From positions 92,616,070 through 92,680,069 of the forward strand of contig OX465282.1 in the NCBI GenBank assembly GCA_949987705.1: a DNA stretch of 64,000 nt, written 5' to 3'. Below, piece after piece: positions 44,100 through 55,466 of the stretch (its first letter is position 1; the number at the start of each line of letters is the position of its first letter). A model generated the notes under the pieces. That model ran no database searches. It was not told the DNA's origin and saw only the letters and a list, made by a program, of their open reading frames with translations. The stretch comes from Thereva unica (taxonomy: Eukaryota; Arthropoda; Insecta; Diptera; Therevidae). The position numbers and the translations under genes were made by a program.

Positions 44100-44660
44100 T
44101 TATTTTTATAACTTAACTTTATTTAGTAACTGGTCGATCCTCCATGGTTATTTATGACATAAAAATTCTTTTTCTCATACTCACCACCAATGTGTGTTGC
44201 ATTTCATGCGGAATCGAATTCCAAGCTTGTTCAATACTTATTTTGAGCGATTCTATATTTTCAAACTGCCTTCTACGAGCATAACCTTGCTGACTACAAT
44301 GCCCCATAAACCTTCTATCGGATTTAGAGCCGGAGAGCGTGCCGGCCAATCCATAACTGGAATCTGTTGCTCCTCAAACCACTTCATAGGAGCTCTTGCT
44401 TTATGGATAAGTGCACTATCCTGTTGAAAGGTCCAATTATAACCAAGTGCATCCTCTCCAAATGACACTAAAACATGCTCCAAAAGTTAAATGTAGTGTG
44501 CTGCACACATCCGGGTACTTATCAAACCAATTGGGCTCTTTGCGCAAGTAAAACTCTTGCTCCCTTAAATTGCTAATTTTCCGGACTAAAAATTAAATTT
44601 GAATCGGCCAATATATCACCCCGGCTCGCTGTATCATAATGCGTTTTCAAACTGACCCGC
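44100..44660 (-). pseudogene. Tc1-family transposase, C-terminal part
   Basis: Minus strand: MEHVLVSFGEDALGYNWTFQ, QQDSALIHKA, PVMDWPARSPALNPIEGLWG, the second Asp and the final Glu region of a DD34E core. A frameshift near 44262-44280 precedes the last 40 residues (SIEQAWNSIPHEMQHTLVVS). Weak further similarity extends to about 44660. The N-terminal half with the DNA-binding domains is missing. With 37865-38104 it forms one element split by the CsRn1-type insertion. Confidence 0.82.
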
Positions 44661-44824
44661 GATAATATTAGGGTTGGCTACCCATGTTGTAGACCAACGA
44701 TGGGCAACCTCCGGCCCGCGTTTCTATCCGGCCCACGAGATCTTTAGAAGAAATTATAAATAAATATTTTTCGATGTAATTCTAGTTTGAAATGAACATT
44801 AAACGCACATAGCAACGTATTTTA

Positions 44825-44975
44825 GTAGTAATTATTCTGATGCAGATCATGCAAAAGACATTGACACTCGGCGTTCTACTTTGGGGTACGTGTTCTTCAT
44901 GTCAGGAGGTCCTATCACTTGGTCAACTCAGAGACAGAAGTCGGTGGCACTATCTACAACTGAAGCAGAATTTGT
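44825..44975 (+). pseudogene. pol: copia RNase H, first part
   Basis: Reads YSDADHAKDIDTRRSTLGYV, then GGPITWSTQRQKSVALSTTE and AEF, the Ty1/copia RNase H pattern. Cut at 44975 by the insertion 44976-46143, after which the reading goes on. The copy is 5'-truncated: nothing of gag, protease, integrase or the RT palm is present upstream. Confidence 0.85.
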
Positions 44976-46143
44976 CCCAAGTAACAAAATTCGTCTCATA
45001 AGACTCTACTAGTGTCTTATGAGAGGATATTCGACTTTTTTAAGAGAGTATCACTCTCATAACTTACTCTTATAGAACACTACAAGTGCTTTATGAGTGC
45101 GTTGTGAGAATTAAATGGCACAATTATGAGAGTTATTTTTGTCCTATAAAAATACCTTAGCTCTCTTTGCAAGGGTAACTATAAGGGCGCTGTAAGAGCT
45201 ATACTCTCCTTAACAGTACTGTTAGAAAGGGAGCAATATATGGAAAGGCCATGTTGTTTAGAATAAAATAATTTTTATGAGAGTTATTTGCTCTAAATAA
45301 CTGTCATAAAAATCTATTCGAAAAATATAACACTTAAGAATTTAATATTTATTATGTATGATAATAAACTTTAGAATTCGATTTTTAACGAAAATATTAG
45401 TCGCAATTTTATTGCGATTGAAACTTTACCGATAATAACAACCATTCTACCTCGAAAAAAATCAAAGCGCCTTAAAAATAATCAAACTTTAAAATATTTT
45501 TTGAAATTTTATTTCTTAAGAAAAAAATAAAAGCTTTAGTATCGCTCAATAATTTATTTTAAATTGATTTATCATCTGAAAGAAATAACTTTGTATACTT
45601 TGCGCATATTCAATTTGGTAAATTAGGTTGATTTGTGGAATTTCATTTCAGTATAAAATTCTATATTAAACGAAAGTATGGCCGCTCGATGGTTTAAGTT
45701 TTTTTATAAGAACAAAATTCTGGTTATGAGATGGTAGTCTTTTTGCACTAATAAAAGTCTTCTTATAAATGTTTTAACATTTTTCGTCTCATAAGAGCAT
45801 TTATATAAGAAGGGATATACTTGAAGTCTTGTAAGAACTTTCTTATAAGTGTCATAACACTCATAAGGACATTTTTTTGACAGTTAAAGCCTTTGAGAGT
45901 AAAGCTTTAATAAAAAAGACACAATAAGAATAGAGGTTTTCTTGCACTCAATATAAGAGTATAAACATTATCTCATTATGAGAATGAAAGGCTTAGTAAC
46001 TCTAGTAGACTTATTATCTCATAATAATACTACTATGAGTGTTAATTTAATTCTTATTACAAGAGCTATCTTCTTGAGGGTATCGAAGAGTGTTAAGAGA
46101 GTCTTATGAGATAATTTCACAATTTCCAAGAGTTTTTCTCTGG
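44976..46143. mobile_element. non-coding element, 9-base duplication, built of CTCATAAG repeats
   Basis: Flanked by AGAATTTGT (44967-44975) and AGAGTTTGT (46144-46152), 8 of 9 alike. Close to each end are inverted CTCATAAGACTCT and AGAGTCTTATGAG. The same short motif in both orientations recurs many times in the outer 250 bases on the left and 400 on the right. No coding. A 9-base duplication suggests a Mutator-like or foldback type. Confidence 0.7.
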
Positions 46144-46490
46144 AGAGTTTGTTAGTTGGGGTAGCAGCATGTGAAGCAACGAAAGACATCATTTGGATTC
46201 GGCAGTTGTTGGAAGACAGTGGAAATCCAATCCGTGAGCCTACGTCACTTTTGAATGACAATCAGGGAGCAATTAGTCTCATCAAGAATCCAGTGTTCCA
46301 TAGACGAACTAAACACATCGACACGCAGTACAATTTCGTACGAGAAAAGGAAGAAGAAAAGTTCATACAAGTAGATAACGTATCAACTGAAGAACAATTG
46401 GCAGATGTATTCACAAAGCCTCTCCCACGTGGCCGCTTTAAAACTATCATTAACAAGATTGGACTAGCTGTTCTAATTTCTTTATTCTAA
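46144..46490 (+). pseudogene. pol: copia RNase H, C-terminal part
   Basis: Continues after the insertion: ACEATKDIIWIRQLL, NDNQGAISLIKNPVFHRRTK, HIDTQYNFVRE and TEEQLADVFTKPLPRGRF. This is the conserved end of copia pol. The stop is at 46488-46490. A short spacer and purine stretch (GTGGGAGTAT) lead to the LTR. Confidence 0.88.
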
Positions 46491-46578
46491 TTTTTCTTTA
46501 TTTATATTGCTCAAAGTTAATTTTTATTAAACTCTTGAATTTATTATATCCTCAAAAGCACTCGAATAGTGGGAGTAT

Positions 46579-46783
46579 TGTAATATTCGAATTTGGATTC
46601 TCGCACTTTGGATTTATCTTTGGTTTATTGATCAACTTCATACTTGACAGTTTTTTTTTGTTTTTGAGGTTCTGTCCGTCAGACAAAACAACTTGTATTA
46701 CAATAAACCTTAAATAGTGTATAGAAGAGTCTTAAGTTTATATTATTTATTGAATATTAATAAAAGTAATGTTAAAACTTACA
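46579..46783 (+). repeat. copia 3' LTR
   Basis: Starts TGTAATATTC after the GTGGGAGTA tract and ends AAAACTTACA, with TGTAA/TTACA termini. Contains an AATAAA signal near 46701. Next bases TCCAT would be the target copy, but the other end of the element is lost. Confidence 0.7.
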
Positions 46784-47599
46784 TCCATTGGGGTAGGCTA
46801 CACTATGAATTATTCCTTTTACTATTCCCACTATTCACAAACCGGTTTTATAGACAAGAGGTCGCAGGGAAATCCGATTTTTCCTTACTTCGCTTGAGAA
46901 AATTTTCAGACTCGTCCATCCACCGCACTAACATAAATATTACATCGGGGTCAACTATGACAATTGTCATATGTTGTTATTGTGCAACTACATAGGCATC
47001 ACGGTCGTCACACGAAAAAGAGATAGAAAAATGAATACTTAGTGTAATATTTACATTATATACAAACCTGTTTGTGCTCAGGACCGATGATTAGCGTAAT
47101 TTACCCATTAAAGCTAAAAACTAAAAACTTAGTGCTGGGTGGTACACGATTCTAAAATTAGTCTGTAGGAGGTGACTCTTTTTTCTTTTGAGCTAGTACA
47201 ATGTTATATTTCAAATGAGGCGAGGTGGCATTGTTATGCCAAAATGACAAAACCAAGAAAATTAAAGAAAGAAGGAAAATAAATACCAATTAAGAGCTCT
47301 TTTTACAAGTTTGATTCTAATATGCATTAAACTGCCTCAGAGTAAGTAAGGAACCTATGGCTCCTCGACATATATTTATATGTTACAATCTCATCGCACC
47401 TAAGTGGTGCGGCAAAAGAAGTAAGAAATGTCTCTTCAGTTCGTATTTACAATCTCATATAGCCTCAGTTCAAATTGGATTTATTACTGCTGCAAAAGAA
47501 GTAAGAAAGAAGAAACCCTTGCCTGTCCATTATGTATTTGCTTCATTTATATCGACACACCAGTAGGGCATTATTTTTGAACCGTGATATTTCAACATA
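46784..47599. other. hAT interior, nothing assigned
   Basis: No supported gene. An imperfect repeat pairs about 46810-46850 with 47350-47415 (AAGAAGT and TTTATTACT-type strings), too weak to name. Confidence 0.35.
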
Positions 47600-47992
47600 G
47601 GCTGCTTTCAGTAATGCAGTTTGCGCATATTTGCGTTTGCATTAGTTTCATTAAATCAAGCATGCGTTTGTATCTAGTTCATAAATGCAGACATGCGGAG
47701 TAAATATGCGCAAGCTTTGCAAGTTTTTCGATAGCCCTACGGGCAAATTTCAAAGCAGAAGACAAGGCACTTTGATCTCACATGTCTAAATATTGGTTGA
47801 CAATATAAAATGGATGCGGAGAATATTAATAGCATGCGGTAAATATATTGAAAGAACATCAAAAATGACAATTAATCAGCGCCATATTTAACCATGGCGA
47901 AACAAGTTCACTAATGCATGATTTTTCCGCAAGTGGATGCGAGCCCAACTTGGGCATTTTACGCATGCAAGTATGCATTACTGAAAACACCC
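47600..47992. mobile_element. 393-base MITE
   Basis: Ends GG(C/G)TGYTTTCAGTAATGCA in inverted copies, with ATA on both sides (47597-47599 and 47993-47995). The interior is rich in GCATGCG and TTTGCGCATA strings. A 3-base duplication suggests a PIF/Harbinger relation. Confidence 0.75.
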
Positions 47993-48173
47993 ATATTGAA
48001 GCCTCGGTACAATATACCATATGGTAAGGGACAAATGTACTACCTCGCGTAGTTCCAGCTCAACTCTATAAAAATTACAGGTCACAAAGTGGTGTCAATT
48101 GACTACTACGGCCCGCGAAGTAAAATTTATTCTGGCCCATATTATAAAAAGGTTGCCCACCCTTGTAGAAGAC

Positions 48174-50473
48174 CATAGATCGTATATAGCAAATCACAAA
48201 TTTCTCCTTTAGCCGTCGGGGGTACAATTGATATAAACATTAGTTTTTTATCACAAAATTCTGGGCTAATATTATATTTCACCCTAGTTAATAACTATGA
48301 ACTTATGAGTAGCATTTTATAAAAATAATGACGTAAATAATCCCTCCAACCAGGAATCCACCATTAGTCTTGAAAAAATAAATTGTTCCGCAAATATTTG
48401 AACAAGAGATACATTGGCAAATTGTAAACATTGATTGTTCGTTTTGATTTCGCTGCTTCAATATTGACAATCCCAAAATTTAAAAAATGGAAAGAAATAT
48501 TATTAATTTAATCCACTACTAAACATTTCCATTTCCGTTACAAATATAATTCTGTCTTAAATAAATATTAACAGACTATTTGTTTCCTTAAATATCAGCA
48601 AAAAAGCACACAAACAACAAACTCTATTTATCGATATTTCCTTTTGTAAAGCGAAGATTTCATTTCCATACCCCCAACAAAAACATCCTTTTCATTCGTA
48701 ACAGAATTTTTCGTAATCGATTGACTCTCCTGTCCCCCTTTCAGACGACAAACGAACAAAAAATATTGCGTCTCCAGGACGAAATTCTTAATGTCCACCG
48801 ATAACTGGCAGGGCCTCACATCGGAAGGGTCATAATGGCTTTTATTACCTGCTGATACAGCTTAACTGCGAGCCCACATATTGCCTTAAATTACTGGGAT
48901 TCAATAAAAGAAAGTCAAATAACGCCCGTAAATCACTCCGAATCAGTCTACTGCCGGGCTGCGAGTGTATAGATAGACATACTTGCACACTACTATTTTT
49001 TGTTTATCGAAAACCGAATCCTTCCTGCTATCATCAAATGTATCCTGCCGTCTGTAAAACTAGAATAAAGTCCTTTCACCACATGAAGGGAAATATTTAA
49101 ATTCGCAACCTTTCAATAAGAGGGAATCTGCGAACTTCCGGAGCAACTCCCCCACGCATTTCCCGCAAAAAAGGGCAAACGTCTTTTGTGTAATCCCGAC
49201 TGCCGAGCGTTTTCTGGAGGACGAAAGTACTGCTTGGGGGGGGGGGGGGATAAAACTTATTTTTCCTAAAAGGTATTTCCTTTGCCCTATTTTCGGTTTT
49301 GGCGTAGCGTTGTGCGTGTATAGGGACGGGGACAGTGATATGAAGCACATGGGATTCAACGATGAAAGCATTTTCGCTGATTTGATAAAATCTTGGCAAA
49401 TTGACTTGAAACAGAGGGCGAAAATGGCGATAAGGGAACCCTATATATTTGCTAATTTTATTAATTTCGGGGATATAGTGTCATAAACTCGATGAAATGG
49501 TAACCGGAGATATGGCACTAATTTTCACACTTAGCGGCTGAATTTTGCGCTTAAATTTAGATAAGAATTTTGAATTTTTCGAATGAAATTCTTTTCAATT
49601 GCCGATTATGAGGTATGAAGTGTAAATTGCACAAGCTGCTGATAAATAAGAGTATTAAGGACTTTAGGTTCATGGATTGATTTACATACAGATTGCTTTT
49701 TCGCTGGGACTGCTGAATGGCTGCGAAAGTTAAAGAAGTGAAACTTAAGAACTTTTTCGGTGTCAAATGCCTTTGAATTTTTATGTTGTCAAAACTTTTA
49801 CTGTATAATCATAATCTTTGAGTTGATTGCACCTAGGACTGTCATCCGTCCGGGTTTCCCGGATTTGTCCTAGTTTGGATGGCGTCCGGGGGCCGTCTGG
49901 GAGGGGTTTTAAAAAGTGTTCGGGTAAAACCCGGGCAGTTTTTGTGCCTGGTGTGACTTGATCAATTGAATGATTCCTAATAAATTAAAAAAAAAATTTA
50001 GTTAAAGATTGACTCGTAGTCCGCATCCAAAAGCAAAAAAAAGTTTGGAGACGTACACCGATCCGAAACGAAAGGAGGACTTAATCCGGTCATTCAACGA
50101 ATTCAAATTTTTAGTTATCACACGGCTCAATGTCTAACCGATTTCTTTTCAGATCAAAGTGACCAAGCAGGTGACAATCGGTATAGGATTTATTATAGTT
50201 TAAGTAGTAATTAAACACCAAGATATAAGGTGGTCTGCCGGACACTTGGCACCGGCACAAACCCGGCTGATCTTTATTTTCTTGTATAAAAATGTTCAAA
50301 CTTTAATTCGATTGTAGGTTGAAACTCTTACTCGATAGGTCGGTTGCGGTGCCAACTACTTGGGATGTGGGTTTGAACCCTTCGATCCACACGATCAACT
50401 TCCCAGTATGATGAGCGTAGACGGAATTAACTGACTTCTTACAAAATAGTAATACGTTTAGCACTAGTGGGAA
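48174..50473. other. unassigned region with two repeat scraps
   Basis: Mostly AT-rich DNA with no coding. About 49836-49965 (GTCATCCGTCCGGGTTT, CCGGATTTGTCC) resembles a hAT-type terminal sequence. About 50330-50410 (GGGATGTGGGTTTGAACCC to CACACGATCAACTTCCCAG) is the inverse of the flank at 16940-17010. A run of 12 G at 49237-49248 may be unstable. Minus-strand frames at 49060-49399 have no recognisable domain. Confidence 0.4.
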
Positions 50474-50649
50474 ATTGACTACTTCTTCTTCTTCTTTAAC
50501 GGCTCTACAACCGGGATCCGGTCCTGGCCTCGCGCAACTGTTCTCTCCACCGGTCCCGATTCTGAGCCGATGTCATCCAGTTTGGCATCCCTAAACCCCG
50601 TCCTGGTCCACGCCATCCTTCCAGCGAAGGTTGGGCCTCCCTCGCTGTC

Positions 50650-52170
50650 GCACCCCATAGGTCTTACCGCAGAGAACTTTCCGAGCAGGCTCATCTTCAC
50701 TCATACGAGCTAGATGCCCTGCCCACCGGAGCCTACCGAGCTTTATTTTCTTCACAACATCTATGCCGCGTAGCGCTCGTAGATCTCGTCATTGTAGAGT
50801 CTCCGGAATCGTCCTTCCTCACATACGGGGCCAACAATCCTCCGAAGTATTTTCCTCTCAAACACGCCCAAGAGGTTTGAGTGCTTTTTGCTAAGCACCC
50901 ACGTTTCGGATGCATATGTGAGAACGGGTAAGACCATCGTCTTATATAGTAAAAGTTTAGACGTTATGGTTAGATATTTGGATTTGAAGAGCCTTGACAG
51001 ACTATAGTAGGCTTTGTTGGCTTTTAGCAGTCGTGCGCGTATTTCTGGCGTATGCTATTGTCGGCTGCTACTATTGACCCAAGGTAGGTAAATGATTTCA
51101 CCACGTCAAACTCGTGTTCCTCTACCTTGATTGTGGGACCAATGTTAGGTGTTCTTCCAGACGAGGCCACCATGTACTTTGTTTTGCTTTCGTTAATGTG
51201 CAGTCCCAGATTTCCTGCCGCTTGCTCAATCTGAGTGAGAGCTTCTTGTACAGCTGTTGTTGTTCTTCCAATGATGTCAATGTCATCTGCGTAAGCCAGT
51301 AATTGGGTGGACTTGTGGAGGATTGTACCCCTTGATGTCACGCCCGAATCTCGGATCACTTTCTCCAACACCAGGTTGAAAAGGAGGCAGGCCAGACCGT
51401 CCCCTTGTCGGAGTCCATTATAGATGTTGATTAGTCTGGACAGTGTTCCGGATACCTTTACTTGGCTTTACACATTGATCATGGTCAACCTACATAGTCT
51501 TGTCAGTTTTTTGGGGATGCCGAATTCTCTCATGGCTTTGTAGAGTTCTACCCCGGCTTTAAAGTCTATGAAGAGGTGTTGAATTGAGTTTTGAAACTCT
51601 AGACATTTTTCCATAGCCTGCCTCAAGGTGAAAATCTGATCAGTCGTTGATTTGCCTGGGCTGAAGCCACACTGGTAATGGCCTATGATGTTTCTGGCGT
51701 ATGGGGCCATCCTGTTTTGTAGGATAGCGGAGAATATCTTATACACGGTACTCAACAACGTTATACCGCGATAATTAGTGCACGCTGTGATATCTCCTTT
51801 TTTGTGTACCGGACAGAGGATGCCTTTTCTCCAGTCTTCTGGTATCACTTCCTGCTTCCATTAATTCATGAATCGCTTGGTGTAATGTAGGCCCTCCATA
51901 TTTAACCAGCTCCGCTGCGATGCCGTCTGCACCCGAGGCCTTGTTGTTTTTGAGCCGGCTGATGGCTCTGCTAACTTCTTCTATGCTTGGTGGCGGCAGC
52001 ATAGCATTGTCATCAGATATTGGTGGAGCCTCCGAGTCCTCAGTTAGCTCGCCATTTAGCAATTCATGAAAGTGCTCTTCCCATCGCTCCAAGATGCCTT
52101 TAGGATCGGTGATCAGATTCCCTTCTTTGTCCTTGCAGTATGTGCAACGTGGTGTGAATTGCGTCATACT
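50650..52170 (-). pseudogene. LINE reverse transcriptase and C-terminal region
   Basis: Frames 51775-52167, 51468-51848 and 51024-51371 on the minus strand carry WEEHFHELLNGELTEDSEAP, KNNKASGADGIAAELVKYG, NYRGITLLSTVYKIFS, QCGFSPGKSTTDQIFTL and catalytic YADD (LLAYADDIDIIGR). A short deletion after FIDFKAG removes the first catalytic-Asp surroundings. The C-terminal region with GGPTFAGRMAW ends near 50500. Related fragments lie at 23545-24650. Confidence 0.87.
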
Positions 52171-52181
52171 GCGGACTCTTT

Positions 52182-52745
52182 AGCCCTAACTATAATGATC
52201 TTAAGACATCATAAGATTCTTCGTCAAATTCTCTTAAGACTGGTTAATTATCTGTCAAATCTTAAGCTCAGCTATAATAGCCTTAAGACGTTTTGACATT
52301 TGTAAAAGGTAAACAAATCGAGTCTGGGAAAGCGTCCAATAAATTAAAAAATGGAAATTAACAATAGTTTTAATGAAGAACTGATTGAATTAGTTCAAAA
52401 CTGTTTTTTTATTGTCTCTATTTATTTTTCTTACACAACACGATCTAGGTTTTCTTTTTCTTTTTTTCACATCTTCTACCAATTTCACTAATAACGCCAA
52501 ATTATTTAATAACTTCTAATTATCCATTTTGCAAAAAAACGTTTCTGCAACTAGAAACACTAAAGAAAATTACACTTTTCTTATGATTGCTTAAGATTTG
52601 TACGCTCGTTACCGTACATTAAAGACTTGACGAAAGATTGGAAAAGTTAACGAAAGATTGCTTAAGGCCATTATAGTTGGTATTATGACATTTCATAGGA
52701 GCGTAAAAAATCTTAAGGTATCTTAAGACCATTATAGTTAGGGCT
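52182..52745. mobile_element. MITE, probable PIF/Harbinger type, in the LINE
   Basis: Inverted ends AGCCCTAACTATAATG(A/G)TCTTAAGA, with TTT on both sides (52179-52181 and 52746-52748). The interior has many TCTTAAGA palindromes and a short frame starting MEINNSFNEELIELVQN at about 52351. Its ends and this frame recall the MITE at 6040-6458. Confidence 0.8.
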
Positions 52746-52999
52746 TTTGGTAGAACTCCCGCGCCTGGTGCGGCCGTCGTTCTCTGTACTGTTCTAGCTC
52801 ACAGACGAGATTTTTTCCCAGGCTTCCTTTTTTCGTCTGTGGATTCTCTTTTCTTCTTTTCTGAGCTCTTTATAGTTCTCTTCGCGTACCCGTGTTCTCT
52901 GAGACTGCTGCATGGCTCGGTACGCAGCATTCTTACGTTCAGTTGCCAGCTTGCATTCATTATCGAACCAGTCGTTCCGATATTTACGACTTGTGCCTA

Positions 53000-53523
53000 C
53001 ACTGATAAAAAAACATTCTTAGCTTAAGACAATTTTTTTTGAACGAAGCAAATCATGTTTTGGATGTAAGGAAAACAAAATTGTCTTCGGATAACCAATA
53101 CTCATAGTCTTGGTTTTATTGTCTAGGATGAAGACAAAAGTTGACTAGAAGTAAGAAAAAAAATTTTTGGTTTGAGATAATCATTTTTTTAATTTAAGCA
53201 ACTCAAGGTAATAAAATAGTGAATTGCCTCAATAAATATTGTCGAATTAAAGCTTCATCGTGTCTTTATTTAATACAAATGTTGTTTTTAATAAAAAAAA
53301 TTAGTTTCTTGAGTAAAAATTACAACAATCTTATTTCGAGAAAAAAAATATTTTGCCCGAAGATATAAGTGTTGAACGAAGAAATATAATTGCTTGGCTC
53401 CAGAATTTCTAGTGTCTTACTCTGACACAGCATTCTCATGTTAAGACTGAAAAATGTTTCAATTCAAGACAACGAAAGGAAGACTATGGAATTGCTGGAA
53501 TCAAGACAATTTTTTTATCAGTG
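53000..53523. mobile_element. Tc1/mariner-type MITE in the LINE
   Basis: Ends CACTGATAAAAAAA and its inverse, each flanked by TA (52998-52999 and 53524-53525). No transposase. AAGACAATTTTTTT-type strings recur within. Confidence 0.85.
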
Positions 53524-53599
53524 TAAGATGGAATCAGCAGTACTAATGACAGTATTTTTAAGGCGGGTCCAGTTCTCGTCGACGCCCGGCATCTCATCC

Positions 53600-54500
53600 C
53601 CAGGACTTAGGGCGAGTTCTAATGCATGACCGTAGCTTTCCTGGCCATTTCATTGCGTAGTGCAGCTGTGTTGATTCGAGCCTGATCAGCGGATACAAAG
53701 CTTTTCAGCGTTGTAATGCGCTCTCGGACCACCATACCGACAAGATAGTGATCCGAGTAGAAGTTGGCACCTCGGTACGTTCGTACCGTCATCAGACCCG
53801 AAAGGTGGCGGCGGTCTATCAACACATGATCTATTTGGTTGCGAGTGGCTCCATCAGGAGATACCCAGGTGGCTTTATGGATATCTTTACGCGCAAATCT
53901 AGTACTTGCAACGACCAAGTTCTTACTTACTGCCATCTCTACAACTCCATTGTCATTAGTGCTTTCATGCTAGCTGTGGTTGCCGACATATTGCCTGTAT
54001 ATGGGCTCCCGGCCTACTTTGGCGTTCAGATCTCCCAGTATGATTTTTACATCATACCTGGGGCAGGCATTAAGTTCCCGTTCAACTAATTCGAAGAATT
54101 CTTCATTATCATCATCTGGGGACTCTTCTGTAGGTGCGTGAACGTTTATGAGGCTGATGTTCTTAAATTTACCTCGCACACGAAGGGAGCATAGCCTTTC
54201 GTTTATTGCTTTAAAGCCGATAATGGTAGGCTTCATTCTTTTGCTAACCATAAAACCTACTCCTAGAACATGGTGTTATGTATGACAGCTGTAATATACG
54301 TCATACTCAGGTTTTTGCAAAACACCATTCCCTGTCCATCTCATCTCCTAAATGGCGGTAATGTCAGCTTTATACTTTGACAGGGTATCGACCAGATGTT
54401 TTGAAGCTCGAGTTCTGTACAGAGTTCGAACATTCCATGAAAAAATTCGTAAATTGTTTTGCCTTTTTCGTTGCCGTGGTCGTCGTCATTTATTCCAGTA
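53600..54500 (-). pseudogene. LINE endonuclease domain
   Basis: Minus-strand frames give WNVRTLYRTRASKHLV, then INVHAPTEESPDD and IILGDLNAKVGRE (the D-x-N-A motif of the APE-type endonuclease), then TWVSPDGATRNQIDHVLI and SDHYLVGMVV. Order and motifs fit an apurinic-type endonuclease, which nicks the target. Stops and frame changes interrupt it. It is close to the 'craniofacial development protein 2-like' annotations common in insects. Confidence 0.85.
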
Positions 54501-54897
54501 TCCGAGGCATGTTGCTCGTTCCGTAATAATTGTTTTTTACGGGTGAGGTTATTAGCTTCACGCCAACCTTACTTGGAAGGGACTAGCCCGATCATATTAG
54601 CCTATCCTCTCTCATAGAATAGTTTGGCCACCGCTAGGTGGTTATGATCGCACTTCCATCAGTCCGAAATAGTTACGGCACGTGCATGTTATGCTACATG
54701 TTATTCCCCCTATTCCGCTGATGACTGACCACCATTGACTACTACTTGACTGAAATTGCAACGCCTTTAAATAAAAAAAAGTTTTTATGTGCACTGTCCG
54801 TGGAACGAAAAAGAATTGAATTTTTGAATTGAAAAAGGACAAATCTGCAAAAATTTAGTCACCGCGTTTTTTTTTTCTTAAAAAAAAAAAAAAACAA

Positions 54898-55466
54898 ACA
54901 AAAAATTTAGCTGTTATATATCATCAAGAGAAGTAAAGTGACATTGTAGAATTTGACGAACATTCGTTAATTTGTTCGTCCATGTGGGTGGAAGAAATTA
55001 TGAAGCAGCCACAAACGAATCCTAAATAAAGTCAGTTTCGAGTCACAAATTGTTTCATTAAGAAATACTGTTAAAAGAAATAACTTCTCGAACAACTGTT
55101 TCCACCGTGTTTCACCCCCTTAGGGGTTGAATTCCACAAAATCCGTGACGCCATGCTGCATTATTTATGGTGTATAGTATTTATACGAAATTCGAAAAAA
55201 ATCGGACTAAAGAAAAAACTCCTCCGTTTTAAATTTTTTAATGTTTCAATTTGTTTGGACTTCAATACGAACTTTCATCTTCTATTTACACCCCTTCAAA
55301 CCCGTTTTCCGCGACATAAAGTAGCCTATGTCCGTCTCCAAGGTCTAATCTATCTCTGTAAGAAATTTCATCAAGATCGGTTCAGCGGTTTAGATGTGAA
55401 AGAGAAACAGAGAGACAGATAGACAGACAGAGTTACTTTCGCATTTATAATATTAGTAAGGATTAA
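54898..55466. repeat. dispersed repeat, second copy
   Basis: Shares both flanks with 7608-9066: TATCATCAAGAGAAG, TTTGACGAACATTCGTTAA, then GTAGCCTATGTCCGTCTCCA, an ACAGACAGAGTTACTTTCGC run and ATATTAGTAAGGATT. It has only one partial unit (CACCCCCTTAGGGGTTGAATT) of the 118-base repeat. The end resembles an RTE-type LINE tail. Confidence 0.85.

Larger units (their letters stand above)
44695..48165. mobile_element. hAT-type element shell with nested insertions
   Basis: Ends are CAACGATGGGCAACC and, inverted, CAAGGGTGGGCAACC, both followed by GGCCCGCG or GGGCC-type sequence, the pattern of hAT elements. Flanks TTGTAGAC (44687-44694) and TAGAAGAC (48166-48173) agree at 6 of 8 positions, a decayed 8-base duplication. 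No hAT transposase is left. Inside are a copia remnant, an element within it, and a MITE. Confidence 0.7.
50484..54733 (-). mobile_element. RTE-like LINE, near full extent, with two MITEs inside
   Basis: Flanked by ATTGACTACT (50474-50483 and 54734-54743). Subtracting the MITEs at 52182-52745 and 53000-53523 leaves about 3.16 kb, the usual full length of RTE elements. Minus-strand order is endonuclease, RT, C-terminal tail, then a (GAA)n end (complement at about 50481-50497). The tail TTTAAAGAAGAAGAAG is like that of the other LINE family at 21608. The coding frame has many breaks, so the copy is inactive. Confidence 0.85.
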
